Positions 17,437 to 25,758 of a stretch of 43,289 nucleotides of DNA are shown piece after piece. The first letter of the stretch is position 1; each line of letters opens with the position of its first letter. A program made the translations under genes and the position numbers. The notes under the pieces were generated by a model. The model saw only the letters and a list, made by a program, of their open reading frames with translations, had not been told where the DNA came from and ran no database searches. This DNA comes from an uncultured Dorea sp. (GTDB taxonomy: Bacteria > Bacillota > Clostridia > Lachnospirales > Lachnospiraceae): NCBI GenBank assembly GCA_948602995.1, contig CAPEBR010000030.1, positions 1 to 43,289 on the forward strand, given 5' to 3'.

Positions 17437-17876
17437 TACCCGTCACCACGCATCTGATCCAGCAGGTCATCCAGTTTTGACTTCTCCACATCAAGATTTC
17501 CGGTCAGGTTCGTGTCCTGTTTCGTTGTGTAGCCGTATTTAGACATCCATAGCCCTGCGAGCTGGGACGGGATTACCTGGAGTTCAAACTTTTTCCGGGC
17601 ATCTACTTCGCATTCCTCCCTCATGCGCGTAACGATGTCAGCAAACTTCTCATTATCTACATATCTTTCATAGAATGCAGACCGGGAAATTCTTGTATAC
17701 ACACAGAATCCCTCTATTGTGTACGTGACGCTGCGCTTTAGTTCCTTGCTGACAAATTCAGAATTCTTGGAGCTGAAATCATGGGTCAGTACCGTCTGGT
17801 TATCGCAGTCAGCCTTATATTCCTCCCATGCTTCTTCCAGTGCTTTTACACTATTGAATTTTCTTGGCCTGCCCAT
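17436..17876 (-). CDS. Terminase small subunit
   Basis: The 146-residue protein begins MGRPRKFNSVKALEEAWEEY, typical of small terminase subunits. A helix-turn-helix-like part follows (TIEGFCVYTRISRSAFYER), and then PSQLAGLWMSKYGY with a C-terminal helix. It recognises packaging DNA and docks the large subunit. ATG 17876 follows GAGGAGGTGGATTG. It is the first packaging gene after the TIR gene and its terminator, so transcription must either pass that terminator or start nearby. Confidence 0.9.
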   Translation of the reverse strand: MGRPRKFNSVKALEEAWEEYKADCDNQTVLTHDFSSKNSEFVSKELKRSVTYTIEGFCVYTRISRSAFYERYVDNEKFADIVTRMREECEVDARKKFELQVIPSQLAGLWMSKYGYTTKQDTNLTGNLDVEKSKLDDLLDQMRGDG

Positions 17877-17910
17877 CAATCCACCTCCTCTCAATTCTGA
17901 CCTGGTTTAT

Positions 17911-17950
17911 AAAAAGAAACAGCCAGTTATCATTAACTGCTGTCTCTTTC
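17911..17950 (-). terminator. Intrinsic terminator after the TIR gene
   Basis: On the minus strand AGACAGCAGTTA and TAACTGGCTGTTTCT form a long stem with an ATGA loop, followed by TTTTTATAAACC. It sits between the TIR gene stop and the small terminase ribosome-binding site. Confidence 0.8.
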
Positions 17951-17963
17951 ATCACTTTAAATA

Positions 17964-18722
17964 TTATTTTCGATAAAATATGCACTCTTTCATATAAAAT
18001 AAACTTCGATACTCTCTAGTTGCCTTTATAACAACCCTTTTGAAAAAACCTTCTGGTGTCATAGTTACACTGTGCGTTTCCTGGAAACTTACATATCCTT
18101 TTTCAATAAACCAACTCAATATTCCTTGCAATTCCCTTAAATCTATTTCTTGCAAATCTGTAGCTACATCTCTTTCTTTAAGTATGTTAAAAATAGCTAC
18201 ATACCTACTTTCAAATTCTGTTAACCTCTTATTTATTTCACTCCAATATGTATATTTTTCTTCTATCTGCTTCACCCGATGAACAAAATCATCAAATGTT
18301 ATTTTAGGACATTTTGCATCTATTGCTGATGCCAAAACAGGAAATATTAGCTTTAAAGATGCTATCTCTGATATTTTAACTGCCTGCAGTAAATTTAAAG
18401 GTATGGGCAGCTTTGACACCTCCATTCCCGAATGGCATAGAGGAATAACACTTATCTCTCTTATCCATCCAGCTCCTGCTTCAAAATTTATCCACGGTCG
18501 CTTCACAGATTCCGGACTGCACAAAATCAATTCAATTACACAGTTTTTTAAAGCCTCTGTTATATTATCCAGCCACCTGGATCCGCTTGTAATGCTCTCT
18601 TCATCAGATGAAACAAATACTTCTAACATCCCTAAAAAACTTTCTTCGATTAATCGCTTTAATTCAATCGCCAGCTCCTTCTCCTCCGTTATATGTGATA
18701 TAAATACTATTGGTTTATTCAT
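17964..18722 (-). CDS. TIR-domain protein, candidate defence or conversion gene
   Basis: The 252-residue protein begins MNKPIVFISHITEEKELA, the first strand and helix of a bacterial TIR (TIR_2) domain. RPWINFEAGAGW follows at about residues 75-86, with Glu81 in the place of the catalytic NADase Glu. Residues 140-252 form a helical partner region with no recognised domain, ending in a basic stretch. TTGGAGGAAAAGAT precedes ATG 18722. Composition is clearly more AT-rich than the flanking packaging genes, suggesting acquisition as a moron. TIR proteins often degrade NAD in anti-phage defence; whether this one is active is inference. Confidence 0.8.
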   Translation of the reverse strand: MNKPIVFISHITEEKELAIELKRLIEESFLGMLEVFVSSDEESITSGSRWLDNITEALKNCVIELILCSPESVKRPWINFEAGAGWIREISVIPLCHSGMEVSKLPIPLNLLQAVKISEIASLKLIFPVLASAIDAKCPKITFDDFVHRVKQIEEKYTYWSEINKRLTEFESRYVAIFNILKERDVATDLQEIDLRELQGILSWFIEKGYVSFQETHSVTMTPEGFFKRVVIKATREYRSLFYMKECIFYRK

Positions 18723-18760
18723 ATCTTTTCCTCCAACTGCAAAGTAATATCTATAGCATA

Positions 18761-18949
18761 TCACAAGTGTTGAAAGATGTCACTTTTTATTAACCCGGTT
18801 TTTGATACTTCTCCCTGTTCAGTAATATAATAAATGATATCATTAAACAGAAAAAATCTATAGTGTGCCTTCTTTGCCAAATCTGCCATACTGCTTAATG
18901 TTCCTACATAAATCTGATTTATTGCTCCGAATACAAATTTTGCATCCAC
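18761..18949 (-). CDS. Small hypothetical protein upstream of TIR gene
   Basis: The AT-rich frame encodes about 62 residues from GTG 18949 (AAGGTGA just upstream); a longer form from GTG 18988 would start inside a terminator-like hairpin. It has SSMADLAKKAHYRFFLFNDIIYYI and ends SDIFQHL. No family is recognised. Its AT-rich base use matches the TIR gene, and only 38 bases separate them, so the two may have arrived together. Confidence 0.5.
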   Translation of the reverse strand: MDAKFVFGAINQIYVGTLSSMADLAKKAHYRFFLFNDIIYYITEQGEVSKTGLIKSDIFQHL

Positions 18950-18977
18950 ATATTTCACCTTCTTTACTTTTCTTTTG

Positions 18978-19012
18978 AAAAAGAGCACTCCTCCAAAGAA
19001 AAGCGCTCTTTT
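18978..19012 (-). terminator. Terminator-like hairpin in late leader
   Basis: AAAAGAGC and GCTCTTTT form a stem of eight pairs around an 18-base loop. On the minus strand it is followed by a T run (CTCTTTTTC). It lies between the candidate late promoter and the late genes, so it could act as an attenuator or mark the end of the early operon. Confidence 0.5.
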
Positions 19013-19063
19013 CCCAGTCGGGAGGAAAACAAGATGTTTATCATCACACTCAGTTCAGTATAT

Positions 19064-19106
19064 ACTATAGCATTTAAAAAGCGTACAATCCGTACGAAAC
19101 CGTACA
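19064..19106 (-). promoter_or_regulatory. Candidate late promoter with three GTACG repeats
   Basis: On the minus strand GTACGG, GTACGG and GTACGC recur at 10- and 9-base steps (CGTAC on plus at 19082, 19091, 19101). They end just before a TGCTATAGT extended -10 (19069-19064). The only -35-like TTGTAC is 13 bases from the -10, too close for unaided sigma-70 use, as expected for an activator-dependent late promoter. Confidence 0.5.
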
Positions 19107-19111
19107 AACTT

Positions 19112-19531
19112 TTATTTTTTTCTCATAAATCTATAGAATTCCAACCTTACCGCTTCCCCACCTTGCTTTGATTTCATCAGTGCCGCAACCTCTTCCCAGG
19201 ACAATCTATGAAAATATTTATACCTAATAATCCGTTGCATCCGGAATGGAATGTTCTTCATCCACTCTTCTACCTGTTCCTTCATTGCCTCCGCGTCCTT
19301 TTTCTGCGTCTCTAAGATGTGCTTCTCAAAATTCAGCCGATTCGCGTCTGCTACCGTCTCGACCGTACCTCTCATGGAGAAGGATCTCGGCTCATAAGGC
19401 CACTCGGGATTGCTTCCGGTGACTTTATCCTCAACATGCTTCCTTTTTTTCTCAAGCTTTCTAATCTCCGCCTCAGTCTCCCTAATCACAGCACAGGCAT
19501 CTATGTAATCCTTCAGAATCCTTTTATCCAT
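19112..19531 (-). CDS. RinA/ArpU-like late transcription activator
   Basis: The 139-residue protein has a charged helical N-terminal half (ETEAEIRKLEKKRKHVEDKV) and a C-terminal sigma region 4-like helix-turn-helix: IPFRMQRIIRYKYFHRLSWEEVAALMKS. This is the layout of phage late activators such as RinA and ArpU, which switch on packaging genes just downstream. The candidate late promoter lies six bases after its stop, which fits. GGGAGGATAAGGGCA precedes ATG 19531. Spacer 19532-19591 holds nothing else I can support. Confidence 0.8.
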   Translation of the reverse strand: MDKRILKDYIDACAVIRETEAEIRKLEKKRKHVEDKVTGSNPEWPYEPRSFSMRGTVETVADANRLNFEKHILETQKKDAEAMKEQVEEWMKNIPFRMQRIIRYKYFHRLSWEEVAALMKSKQGGEAVRLEFYRFMRKK

Positions 19532-19591
19532 TGCCCTTATCCTCCCTTGTTCCTAATCTTCCAAATCAGCTGCCTGCTGCCATCCTCATTT

Positions 19592-20263
19592 TTATGTCTC
19601 CCTGTCCGCCAGGCTGCTGCCATCCCCGTTTTTCTTCCTGTACCGTCTGATCGCGCCTGCTACGGAGCTTGTCTCCACTCCTATATCATCCGCGATCTGG
19701 GCATTCGTCCATCCCGCTTTCTTAAGAGCCATGACCCTTCCTATGTCAATCGTTTTTCTCTTCTTCTCTTTTTTTGTCTCTGATACGTTTCCGGCTTCTT
19801 TGGTTACGGTTTGGCCAGTTTTGCTGACGCTTTTGTCTTCTTTGGTTACGGTTTGGCCAGTTTTGCTGACGCTTTTGGCCTCTTTGATTACATTTTTGCC
19901 GTCTCCTGTTACAGGATCCTGTTTTTCCGGTTCTGCCCTGCCATCCTCTTTGGATGCTTCCGGCTCTTTTCTTTCGGTGTCCGGCCTTTTCCGTTCCTGT
20001 ATGAATGCACGGATCTCCTTCATGCAGTCCCTGCAGAAATGGCATCCCTCGAATTTATTTTCCCCGGCCAGGTTTCCGTCCTGTCCCCTCCTGAAATTCC
20101 ACGCTATGTAACCTATGTCTGACTTGGTTTCTATCGTGCTCCCGCACCTGTCACATATTATCCTGATCATCTTCCTTCTCCTTTCCGTGCGACGTCGCAC
20201 ATCCTCTGTCCTGTTGCCACGTTTCCCCTTACGTCTGCCCATTCCAGCCATTTTTTCTATCAT
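19592..20263 (-). CDS. Cys-rich N-terminus, repeat linker, C-terminal HTH protein
   Basis: The product has a very basic start (MAGMGRRKGKRGNR), a four-Cys zinc site (CDRCG then CHFCRDC), a 14-residue repeat (VTKEDKSVSKTGQT) in nearly three copies, and a C-terminal helix-turn-helix (IDIGRVMALKKAGWTNAQIA). It probably binds nucleic acid. Start choice is open: ATG 20263 has AGGAGG overlapping the previous stop; ATG 20170 (MIRIICDRCG) also has AAGGAGAAGG and would remove the basic leader. It lies just upstream of the late activator. Confidence 0.65.
   Translation of the reverse strand: MIEKMAGMGRRKGKRGNRTEDVRRRTERRRKMIRIICDRCGSTIETKSDIGYIAWNFRRGQDGNLAGENKFEGCHFCRDCMKEIRAFIQERKRPDTERKEPEASKEDGRAEPEKQDPVTGDGKNVIKEAKSVSKTGQTVTKEDKSVSKTGQTVTKEAGNVSETKKEKKRKTIDIGRVMALKKAGWTNAQIADDIGVETSSVAGAIRRYRKKNGDGSSLADRET
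19797..19898. repeat. 42-bp tandem coding repeat, about 2.5 copies
   Basis: The units beginning TTCTTTGGTTACGG recur with a 42-base period (for example TGGTTACGGT at 19801 and 19843), and a decayed third unit starts near 19885. The period equals 14 codons in the HTH gene, so the repeat keeps the reading frame. It is not a CRISPR: the units are contiguous, without spacers. Confidence 0.8.
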
Positions 20264-20271
20264 GCTTCCTC

Positions 20272-20502
20272 CTAAATACATCCGATTCCGAAATCATAAA
20301 GACGATCTAAAAGTTCCTGCACTGTCTCCTTCTCAAAATTTCTTGGATTTTTTTCAAACTCCCGTAGCACATATAACAGATCGCCGACATCGTAACTTCT
20401 TATTTCCTCAATCTTTTCTTTCTCTGTAAGTTCTGATTGCTTCGATACCCTGTATGCTCTCACGGTTCCCGTTTCCCCCCACTCTGTTTCTTCTTCCGGC
20501 AT
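20272..20502 (-). CDS. Small hypothetical phage protein
   Basis: The 76-residue acidic protein (MPEEETEWGETG start; RSYDVGDLLYVLREFEKNPRNF in the middle) begins inside the 3' end of the YopX-like gene (43-base overlap) and ends nine bases before the next start. No family recognised. Its position in the tight early operon and the overlapping stops support it as a real gene. Confidence 0.5.
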   Translation of the reverse strand: MPEEETEWGETGTVRAYRVSKQSELTEKEKIEEIRSYDVGDLLYVLREFEKNPRNFEKETVQELLDRLYDFGIGCI

Positions 20503-20987
20503 CCGGGCTGATTCAGTAATTCCGGATTGTCAAAAATGTTCCCAGTCACTTTTGCATATTCTTCCATTGGCCCTACCGGCATCTGCATCCACGGAATTTC
20601 TTCTGACTCTACATAGAATCCCACGCTGTCCATATATTCTTTGTCTTCAGGGCAGTATGCCTGATAGACACCGTATTTCATAATGAGCGTGTATGTCAGT
20701 GTCTGCGTTCCCTGGAGTGATTCGAAGATATCCCCCTCGTACATCAGTTTTCCCGATATGTCACACCGGCCCGTACATCTGCATACAGTTTCCGGATCCA
20801 CCTCATACGCGAAAAATCTCAAACACCCGGGTTCGTCAACCCTGCAGCTCTCATTTACGCTGTTTCCTTCTGCGTGGATATAGCATTTTCCTGTTATTCC
20901 GTCTCTCAGGAGATTCCCCTCTATCCACTCCCCTCCATCTGTCCGCTTTCCGCGGAACAGTTCTTCTTTCGTGTTTTTCCTGTCCAC
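20460..20987 (-). CDS. YopX-family phage protein
   Basis: The 175-residue protein fits the YopX family: ELFRGKRTDGGEWIEGNLL at the start, VDPETVCRCTGRCDISGKLMYEGDIF in the middle, and the Gly/Asn-rich TGNIFDNPELL at the end. YopX proteins are common in SPbeta-like and other Firmicutes phages; their function is unknown. GTG 20987 follows AGGAGAAGG. A GTG at 21014 lies upstream of that site and is less likely. Confidence 0.85.
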   Translation of the reverse strand: MDRKNTKEELFRGKRTDGGEWIEGNLLRDGITGKCYIHAEGNSVNESCRVDEPGCLRFFAYEVDPETVCRCTGRCDISGKLMYEGDIFESLQGTQTLTYTLIMKYGVYQAYCPEDKEYMDSVGFYVESEEIPWMQMPVGPMEEYAKVTGNIFDNPELLNQPGCRKKKQSGGKREP

Positions 20988-21072
20988 TTTTCCTTCTCCT
21001 TTCCCCTCCTGCACTATGGCCGGAGGACTGCTGTATGTTTAACTGGCTGCGTGTGATACATTCCAGCGGGTG

Positions 21073-21275
21073 CTATATTTTCTCCAGTTCCCTGCATGGC
21101 ACGGACTTTATTCTGCCGTTGTCCTCTTCACCCATGCAAAGTTATTGTATCCGAATTCATAAAGGCTTATAATAACGCCTTCCCCGGACATGTACTTTCC
21201 GTCACAGACATATACGTTTTCATAACGTACGCGGTCCCCTGTCTTTAATTCCCCGTTTTTTCCTTCTGTCATCAT
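21073..21275 (-). pseudogene. Small phage gene with an apparent one-base deletion
   Basis: From ATG 21275 (CTGGAGGACTGA upstream) the frame encodes 55 residues to TAA 21108: MMTEGKNGELKTGDRVRYEN, then EFGYNNFAWVK. The +1-related frame, open to TAG 21073, reads EEDNGRIKSVPCRELEKI, the natural ending for such proteins. A single extra G after GTG would join FAWV to EEDNGRIK. So a one-base loss (or sequencing error) has probably truncated the protein by some 19 residues. Function unknown; the N-terminus looks like a small SH3-type or KOW-like domain. Confidence 0.55.
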
Positions 21276-21644
21276 TCAGTCCTCCAGGTAGTTTCTTTTT
21301 ATCAGATCCATGAACTGCTGCCGCGTATGGTTCTCCTCATACTTTCTCTGGCAGTCCTTCTGTATCAGTCTCATGTGCTTCTGGTTGTTATGCACGGCGT
21401 CCGGCCCGGATACGTGGTGGCCGACACAAAGGTATACCTTGAATCCGTTCGCCTCTGATACGGCGCGGTTGACGCCTCCGTACACATGGTGCTCGTGCAG
21501 AACCCCGTGTCTCCTTAAGTCCCCCAGAAGCTTCATGCACAGGTAGCAGGTCCCGTCCCTGCAGTGGAGGATGCTCTTCCTGTGCTTCTTTCTTTTCTTC
21601 CCTGTTTTCTTCGGGAACTTAAGCCCGTCACAGTCCCTTCCCAC
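21276..21644 (-). CDS. HNH-like zinc-binding phage protein
   Basis: The 122-residue basic protein has CRDGTCYLC near residue 28, HEHHVYGG near residue 50 and KVYLCVGHHVSGPDAVHNN near residue 70. The spacing of Cys pairs, HxxHH and a later His matches small HNH/recombination-type nucleases of phages (NinG/RecA-neighbour type), though the exact family is not certain. Start GTG 21644 overlaps the previous gene by 17 bases. It would act on DNA during replication or recombination. Confidence 0.6.
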   Translation of the reverse strand: MGRDCDGLKFPKKTGKKRKKHRKSILHCRDGTCYLCMKLLGDLRRHGVLHEHHVYGGVNRAVSEANGFKVYLCVGHHVSGPDAVHNNQKHMRLIQKDCQRKYEENHTRQQFMDLIKRNYLED

Positions 21645-23001
21645 CGAATACCACCACCTTCTTCATCCACTGCTGCCATCCTGCTGCCGGCTCGGCAAAT
21701 TCTTTCATGAGCAGATCCAGAACCTTCCCGCTGTCCCCGGAAGAGAGGATGTCTTCTATTACCTGCCCTTCCTGGATTTCACCGCATGATTCTTCCGGAT
21801 CCTGTGAGCTGTCCCCTTTCCCGGTTTCCACAGGTTCTTCTCCCATTCCTTCTTCCGGCTGGTTCATGAATTCCCGGCATTCCGTGGTTTCCGGCTTTTC
21901 TTCCGAATCCGCGCCCTCTTTCTGACCTGTTTCCTCCCGTGCATCCGGGCAGTACTCCGGCATGTCCCCTGTTATTTCCATCTGCCCTGGAATCTGCTCT
22001 TCTTTCCGGTATTCGGAATCAGCTCTGCATTTAGTATTTCCTGAATGCGGCGGGGTTTCGGCTGCTGCCTTTCCCGGCCGTTTTCCAGGCTCTTTTTTCC
22101 CTGTTTCTGCCGATTTCGGTTTTTTCCTGTCTTTTTCCGGTGCGGAAGTGCCGTCCTTTCCTTTATTTCCTGAATGCGGCGGGGTTTCTGTACCGTCCAG
22201 CGGCTCCCCGTATACGAGCCGGAAGGCCTCTTCTGAGCTCCCGGCCTGGCAGAATGTCTTCCGGAATTCCTCTGCAAAGTCCATATATGTATACTCTGCA
22301 TTCTGCCCCTGCCCCCTGTACGGAATGATCCGGATCCCGGATGCATGCATCATGACGTTAGCCCTGTCCAGCCGGATCACCCGGAATTTACTTGGATTTA
22401 CTGTTTCCATGATGTCCTCGTCCGCCCCATACCGGTCCGGGCCCCCGGTTTTGACCCACAGGGCAAATTCTTTGTATTTTTTCCTTCCCTCATGAAGGAA
22501 GAAGTGCTTTACAAGTGCCGTGATCCAGTCGTCCGGTTCGTCCTGCTGCCCCTCCGGTGCGATATCGCACAGCTCGTACTGGTCTTCATAATGGCTTTCC
22601 GTCTCCCGGATCGTCTTTTTCGCCTCCCGGATATCCGCCACGGTTGCCTCTTTCGGAACCTCCCCTGCGATCTCTTCCGGCAGCCCCAGCATCTCCGTTA
22701 GCTTGCTGCTGCCGTAGCCCCTCCATCTGTCCTCGATCTGCGGGCTGTAGCCGCCTATGCTGTATTTGTCATTGATCTCCATGAACCGGGATGCCGTGAA
22801 GCGGCTGATCCCGAAAGTCTCTTTTGCGTATTCGTACAGGCTTCCATACCCTTCCTGGCTGTACATCCCGTCATCCCGGACTTTCTTCAGATAGTAGCCC
22901 ACGGCGATGAACCCTTCCGCTATATTTTCCAGCTCGTTCCTGATGATCCGTGTTGCCTCTTCCAGGCTTTCGACTGCCCGCAGGTCTTTCATGTTGTCCA
23001 T
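21628..23001 (-). CDS. Large hypothetical phage protein with DNA-binding-like N-terminus
   Basis: The 457-residue protein starts MDNMKDLRAVESLEEA. The N-terminal domain (AVGYYLKKVRDDGMY, then YAKETFGISRFTASRFMEI) resembles the helical, HTH-like N-domains found in phage and ICE proteins. The middle (about 130-230) has no motif. Residues 230-400 are low-complexity, Glu/Lys/Pro-rich, with two copies of ETPPHSGN. A short helical C-terminus follows. ATG 23001 follows AAGGGGAAAGGAT. Role unknown; position suggests replication or its control. Confidence 0.6.
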   Translation of the reverse strand: MDNMKDLRAVESLEEATRIIRNELENIAEGFIAVGYYLKKVRDDGMYSQEGYGSLYEYAKETFGISRFTASRFMEINDKYSIGGYSPQIEDRWRGYGSSKLTEMLGLPEEIAGEVPKEATVADIREAKKTIRETESHYEDQYELCDIAPEGQQDEPDDWITALVKHFFLHEGRKKYKEFALWVKTGGPDRYGADEDIMETVNPSKFRVIRLDRANVMMHASGIRIIPYRGQGQNAEYTYMDFAEEFRKTFCQAGSSEEAFRLVYGEPLDGTETPPHSGNKGKDGTSAPEKDRKKPKSAETGKKEPGKRPGKAAAETPPHSGNTKCRADSEYRKEEQIPGQMEITGDMPEYCPDAREETGQKEGADSEEKPETTECREFMNQPEEGMGEEPVETGKGDSSQDPEESCGEIQEGQVIEDILSSGDSGKVLDLLMKEFAEPAAGWQQWMKKVVVFGGKGL

Positions 23002-23015
23002 ATCCTTTCCCCTTC

Positions 23016-25190
23016 CTAACTGACTGCTGCGCGCTCCGCTTCCATCAGGTCTGCCTCCAGTACATCCACCAGAAGCTTCCCTGCAAGGGAGCCGTGCCAT
23101 ACCTTCTTCTTTTCCTTCCTGAGTTCCTCAAACTCCCGGCGCCTCAGAAAGCCGCTTTTCTCTGCAAGCTTCCTGTCCTCTTCCGTCAGGCGCTTCTGTA
23201 CTTCCTGCTGCCATCTCCGGATGAAATTCTTTGCCTCTTCCAGGTCAGCGTCCTGCCTGTCCCCGGTCGTCCTTTTCTGACGCGCTGTCCCGTCCGGCTC
23301 GATCTCCAGGGTGTACCATGGCCTGTCCGGCTCCTCTGCCTTCCTGAGAAAGACGATGTAGGATTCCCTGGTGCTGATCCGGTCAAAGTACCGGTCGCTG
23401 CTGTGCAGGCAGTGCCCCAGTATCTCCCCTTCCCGGATGATGTCCTCAATCCGCTCCGGAACCCTGATCAGATACTTCTTTCCGGCATATTCGTACTTTT
23501 CCCTTATTTCCATGCATATTCTGTCTGTGTCCGGGAATTTTTCCGCAATCTGCGCCGCCCGCCTTGCCACGTCTTTTCCTCCGCACAGGGCTACTGCCCT
23601 GTCATGGGCTTCCTTCAGGTTTTTGGGCTTATAGACAATCTCTTGCTGTGTGTCCATCTTCAGACGCGCGGCAAGGGACAGGTAATCCCCGTACATGGAT
23701 ATGACCTGCCCTGCCTCCATGATACCGTGTGCGGCCGCCAGGGGTTCCTGCCTCCTTAAGTAGTTGCAGGCTTCCTTCATGCCCATCCTGGAACGCAGCT
23801 GCTTCATGTCTTCGCATCTTACCGCTTTCCGGTCAAGGTATGCCAGGTCCCTGTCATCATAGACGGTGTCCTCCTCCTTTTCCTGCACCAGCCAGCCCAG
23901 GAAAACAGCGCCCCCGTTGTTCTCCCTCAGACGCTTCATGCGTGCACGGTCGATCTGCAGGGATTTTGCAAGGTCTTTTCCCGGCCGGAATATATTCTTC
24001 AGCTCCCCTTTCCCGACTGTGTCATCTCTCAGTATGTCCTGTGCCAGACGTGCAAGGCCTGCCTTGGACAGCTGCTCCAGCCACGGCATCCTTCTCAGTC
24101 CGTGCAGATATTCCGCAGGATTGGTCTTTGTATTCCCCAAAATGAATTCCACTAACCCGGTCCGTTTCAGTTCGTTCCGCCTCAGTGCCGGAAGGGTCCT
24201 TTTATATACCATCCCCTTTATTCTATACATATAATACCTGTAGTAATCCCAGCTTCCGCTCTTCTTCACCCATCTTTCATACCTGTTACGGTACAGGCCG
24301 TAGTAATAGACTTCTTCGTGCATTCTTTCATTGTATATGGCGCGGTATACTTCCTTGAATGTCCTTTCCGGGTTCCCGTAGTCCCCTCTCCTGTAATACC
24401 TGCTCAGCATGAATTCCCTGATGACGAAGCCTCCTTCACATCTCTGGATCAGATAGGCATACTCCCTGTCTGTATGAAAACTTCCGGCTTTCCCCCTTGC
24501 CTTGTACTGGACTCTCCGGCCGCACCCTGGACAGACGCCGTAGTGGTTGTGTCTCGGATGCCGGATGGGAAGGTCCTTCCCGCATCCGGTACAGTATCCT
24601 GTGTTTTCCTCTTTCCTCTGATAGTCATAGAACATATAGTGCTGCAGCATCCCGTTCCTGTCCGCCCACTGCTCCCAGTCCTTCGGCAGAGGGTGGATCC
24701 GGTCCATGGCGAGATCCCAGGACACTGTCTCCCTTCTGTATCTTTCCTCAAGCTCTTTATTGCGCACTGACTGCTGGTACTCCAGGATCCCCTTATATCC
24801 CCCGTGCCTGGTGCCGAGGTGCTTCTTTATGTTCCTGTATCCTTCCGGATTGATATACCTCCCGGAATGCCAGGTATATTCCGGCCAGTCCAGCATATCC
24901 ACCTTGGCTGTGCGCCATTTTTCAGCCCCGGTATCCCATGTTATGAATTCGCCTCCTTCTTTGTTGATGAACACCTCGTATACAGGTTCCCTGATACCGA
25001 GCCGCATCTGGTGTGCCAGGAAGAATGTCGCCTTCATGATCCCTCCCAGAACCTGGCAGCGTATGTAGATGCCGTATTTATATACCTCTGTGTCCCTACC
25101 TCTGTATACGATCCTGTGCCCCGGTACGTCCTGTCCCGCTTTTTCCATCATGCTGCGCGTCGGGTACAGCTTCCTAAGCTTCCTTAACAT
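23016..25190 (-). CDS. PcfJ-like protein
   Basis: The 724-residue protein matches the PcfJ-like family, known from conjugative plasmids and Firmicutes phages. It has a Tyr/Arg-rich N-terminal half, a zinc ribbon (CTGCGKDLP, then CPGCGRRVQ), and the conserved C-terminal GEILGHCLHSSDRYFDRI, then SYIVFLRK, WYTLEIEPDG and FIRRWQ. Biochemical function is unknown. ATG 25190 is chosen; a TTG at 25202 with AGGAGG nearer is an alternative. It lies two genes after a PcfK-like gene, the usual partner. Confidence 0.85.
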   Translation of the reverse strand: MLRKLRKLYPTRSMMEKAGQDVPGHRIVYRGRDTEVYKYGIYIRCQVLGGIMKATFFLAHQMRLGIREPVYEVFINKEGGEFITWDTGAEKWRTAKVDMLDWPEYTWHSGRYINPEGYRNIKKHLGTRHGGYKGILEYQQSVRNKELEERYRRETVSWDLAMDRIHPLPKDWEQWADRNGMLQHYMFYDYQRKEENTGYCTGCGKDLPIRHPRHNHYGVCPGCGRRVQYKARGKAGSFHTDREYAYLIQRCEGGFVIREFMLSRYYRRGDYGNPERTFKEVYRAIYNERMHEEVYYYGLYRNRYERWVKKSGSWDYYRYYMYRIKGMVYKRTLPALRRNELKRTGLVEFILGNTKTNPAEYLHGLRRMPWLEQLSKAGLARLAQDILRDDTVGKGELKNIFRPGKDLAKSLQIDRARMKRLRENNGGAVFLGWLVQEKEEDTVYDDRDLAYLDRKAVRCEDMKQLRSRMGMKEACNYLRRQEPLAAAHGIMEAGQVISMYGDYLSLAARLKMDTQQEIVYKPKNLKEAHDRAVALCGGKDVARRAAQIAEKFPDTDRICMEIREKYEYAGKKYLIRVPERIEDIIREGEILGHCLHSSDRYFDRISTRESYIVFLRKAEEPDRPWYTLEIEPDGTARQKRTTGDRQDADLEEAKNFIRRWQQEVQKRLTEEDRKLAEKSGFLRRREFEELRKEKKKVWHGSLAGKLLVDVLEADLMEAERAAVS

Positions 25191-25758
25191 CTTCCTGTCC
25201 AAGACCCTCCACCTCCTGTCCGTCTGTGTTATACCAGATTCCCGGCATGGCATTCTGCCCGTCCACCTCGAAAAGCCCCAGCTCCGTGATCTCTTCCGTG
25301 TCCGGCGCTTCCTTTGCGAAGGCCAGGACGGAGCCCCAGCTTCCCTTCGCCCTTGGATCCTTTCCCCTGACGATGGCGAACCCGTCTGCTGCCACCCCGG
25401 TTTCCCTTTCCACATAATGGTTTACACTGCGGGACGGGTGGGTGTACATGTAGTTCAGGGCATGCATCAGGAAATCCTTCAGGGGAAGTTCGCGTACAAG
25501 CTTCATGCGCGTACAGGAGATTGCGCTGTCCATCCCGTCCTCGTTGATGTCACCGTCCGCCAGTACAAGGTAATATACAGAGTTTTCCATGTCCCTGTAA
25601 TAGTTCAGACAGTCCAGGGGGTTCTCCGCACAGTGCATCCCGGTCCTCCTTAAGTCCGCTTTCCCGGCTTCATTCCATATGCCTTTCCTGTACTGGAAGG
25701 TGTTCCCTCCGGAAGTACAGGTGAGGTCTTTCCTGAACGCCTTGTATGCCATGATCAT
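25174..25758 (-). CDS. DUF7666-like protein
   Basis: The 194-residue protein starts MIMAYKAFRKDLTCTSGG. The layout (AYKAFRKDLTC, FQYRKGIWNEAG, MHCAENPLDCLNYY, LADGDINEDG) is that of DUF7666-type proteins common in phages, which have no known function. The C-terminal part (GSWGSVLAFAKEAPDTEEI) is also typical of these longer forms. ATG 25758 overlaps the previous stop as ATGA; ATG 25752 is possible. It overlaps PcfJ by 17 bases. Confidence 0.65.
   Translation of the reverse strand: MIMAYKAFRKDLTCTSGGNTFQYRKGIWNEAGKADLRRTGMHCAENPLDCLNYYRDMENSVYYLVLADGDINEDGMDSAISCTRMKLVRELPLKDFLMHALNYMYTHPSRSVNHYVERETGVAADGFAIVRGKDPRAKGSWGSVLAFAKEAPDTEEITELGLFEVDGQNAMPGIWYNTDGQEVEGLGQEDVKEA

Noticed and set aside
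19797..19898. Direct repeats considered as a CRISPR array
   Set aside because: Units are contiguous, a multiple of three long and inside a coding gene; there are no spacers or cas genes.
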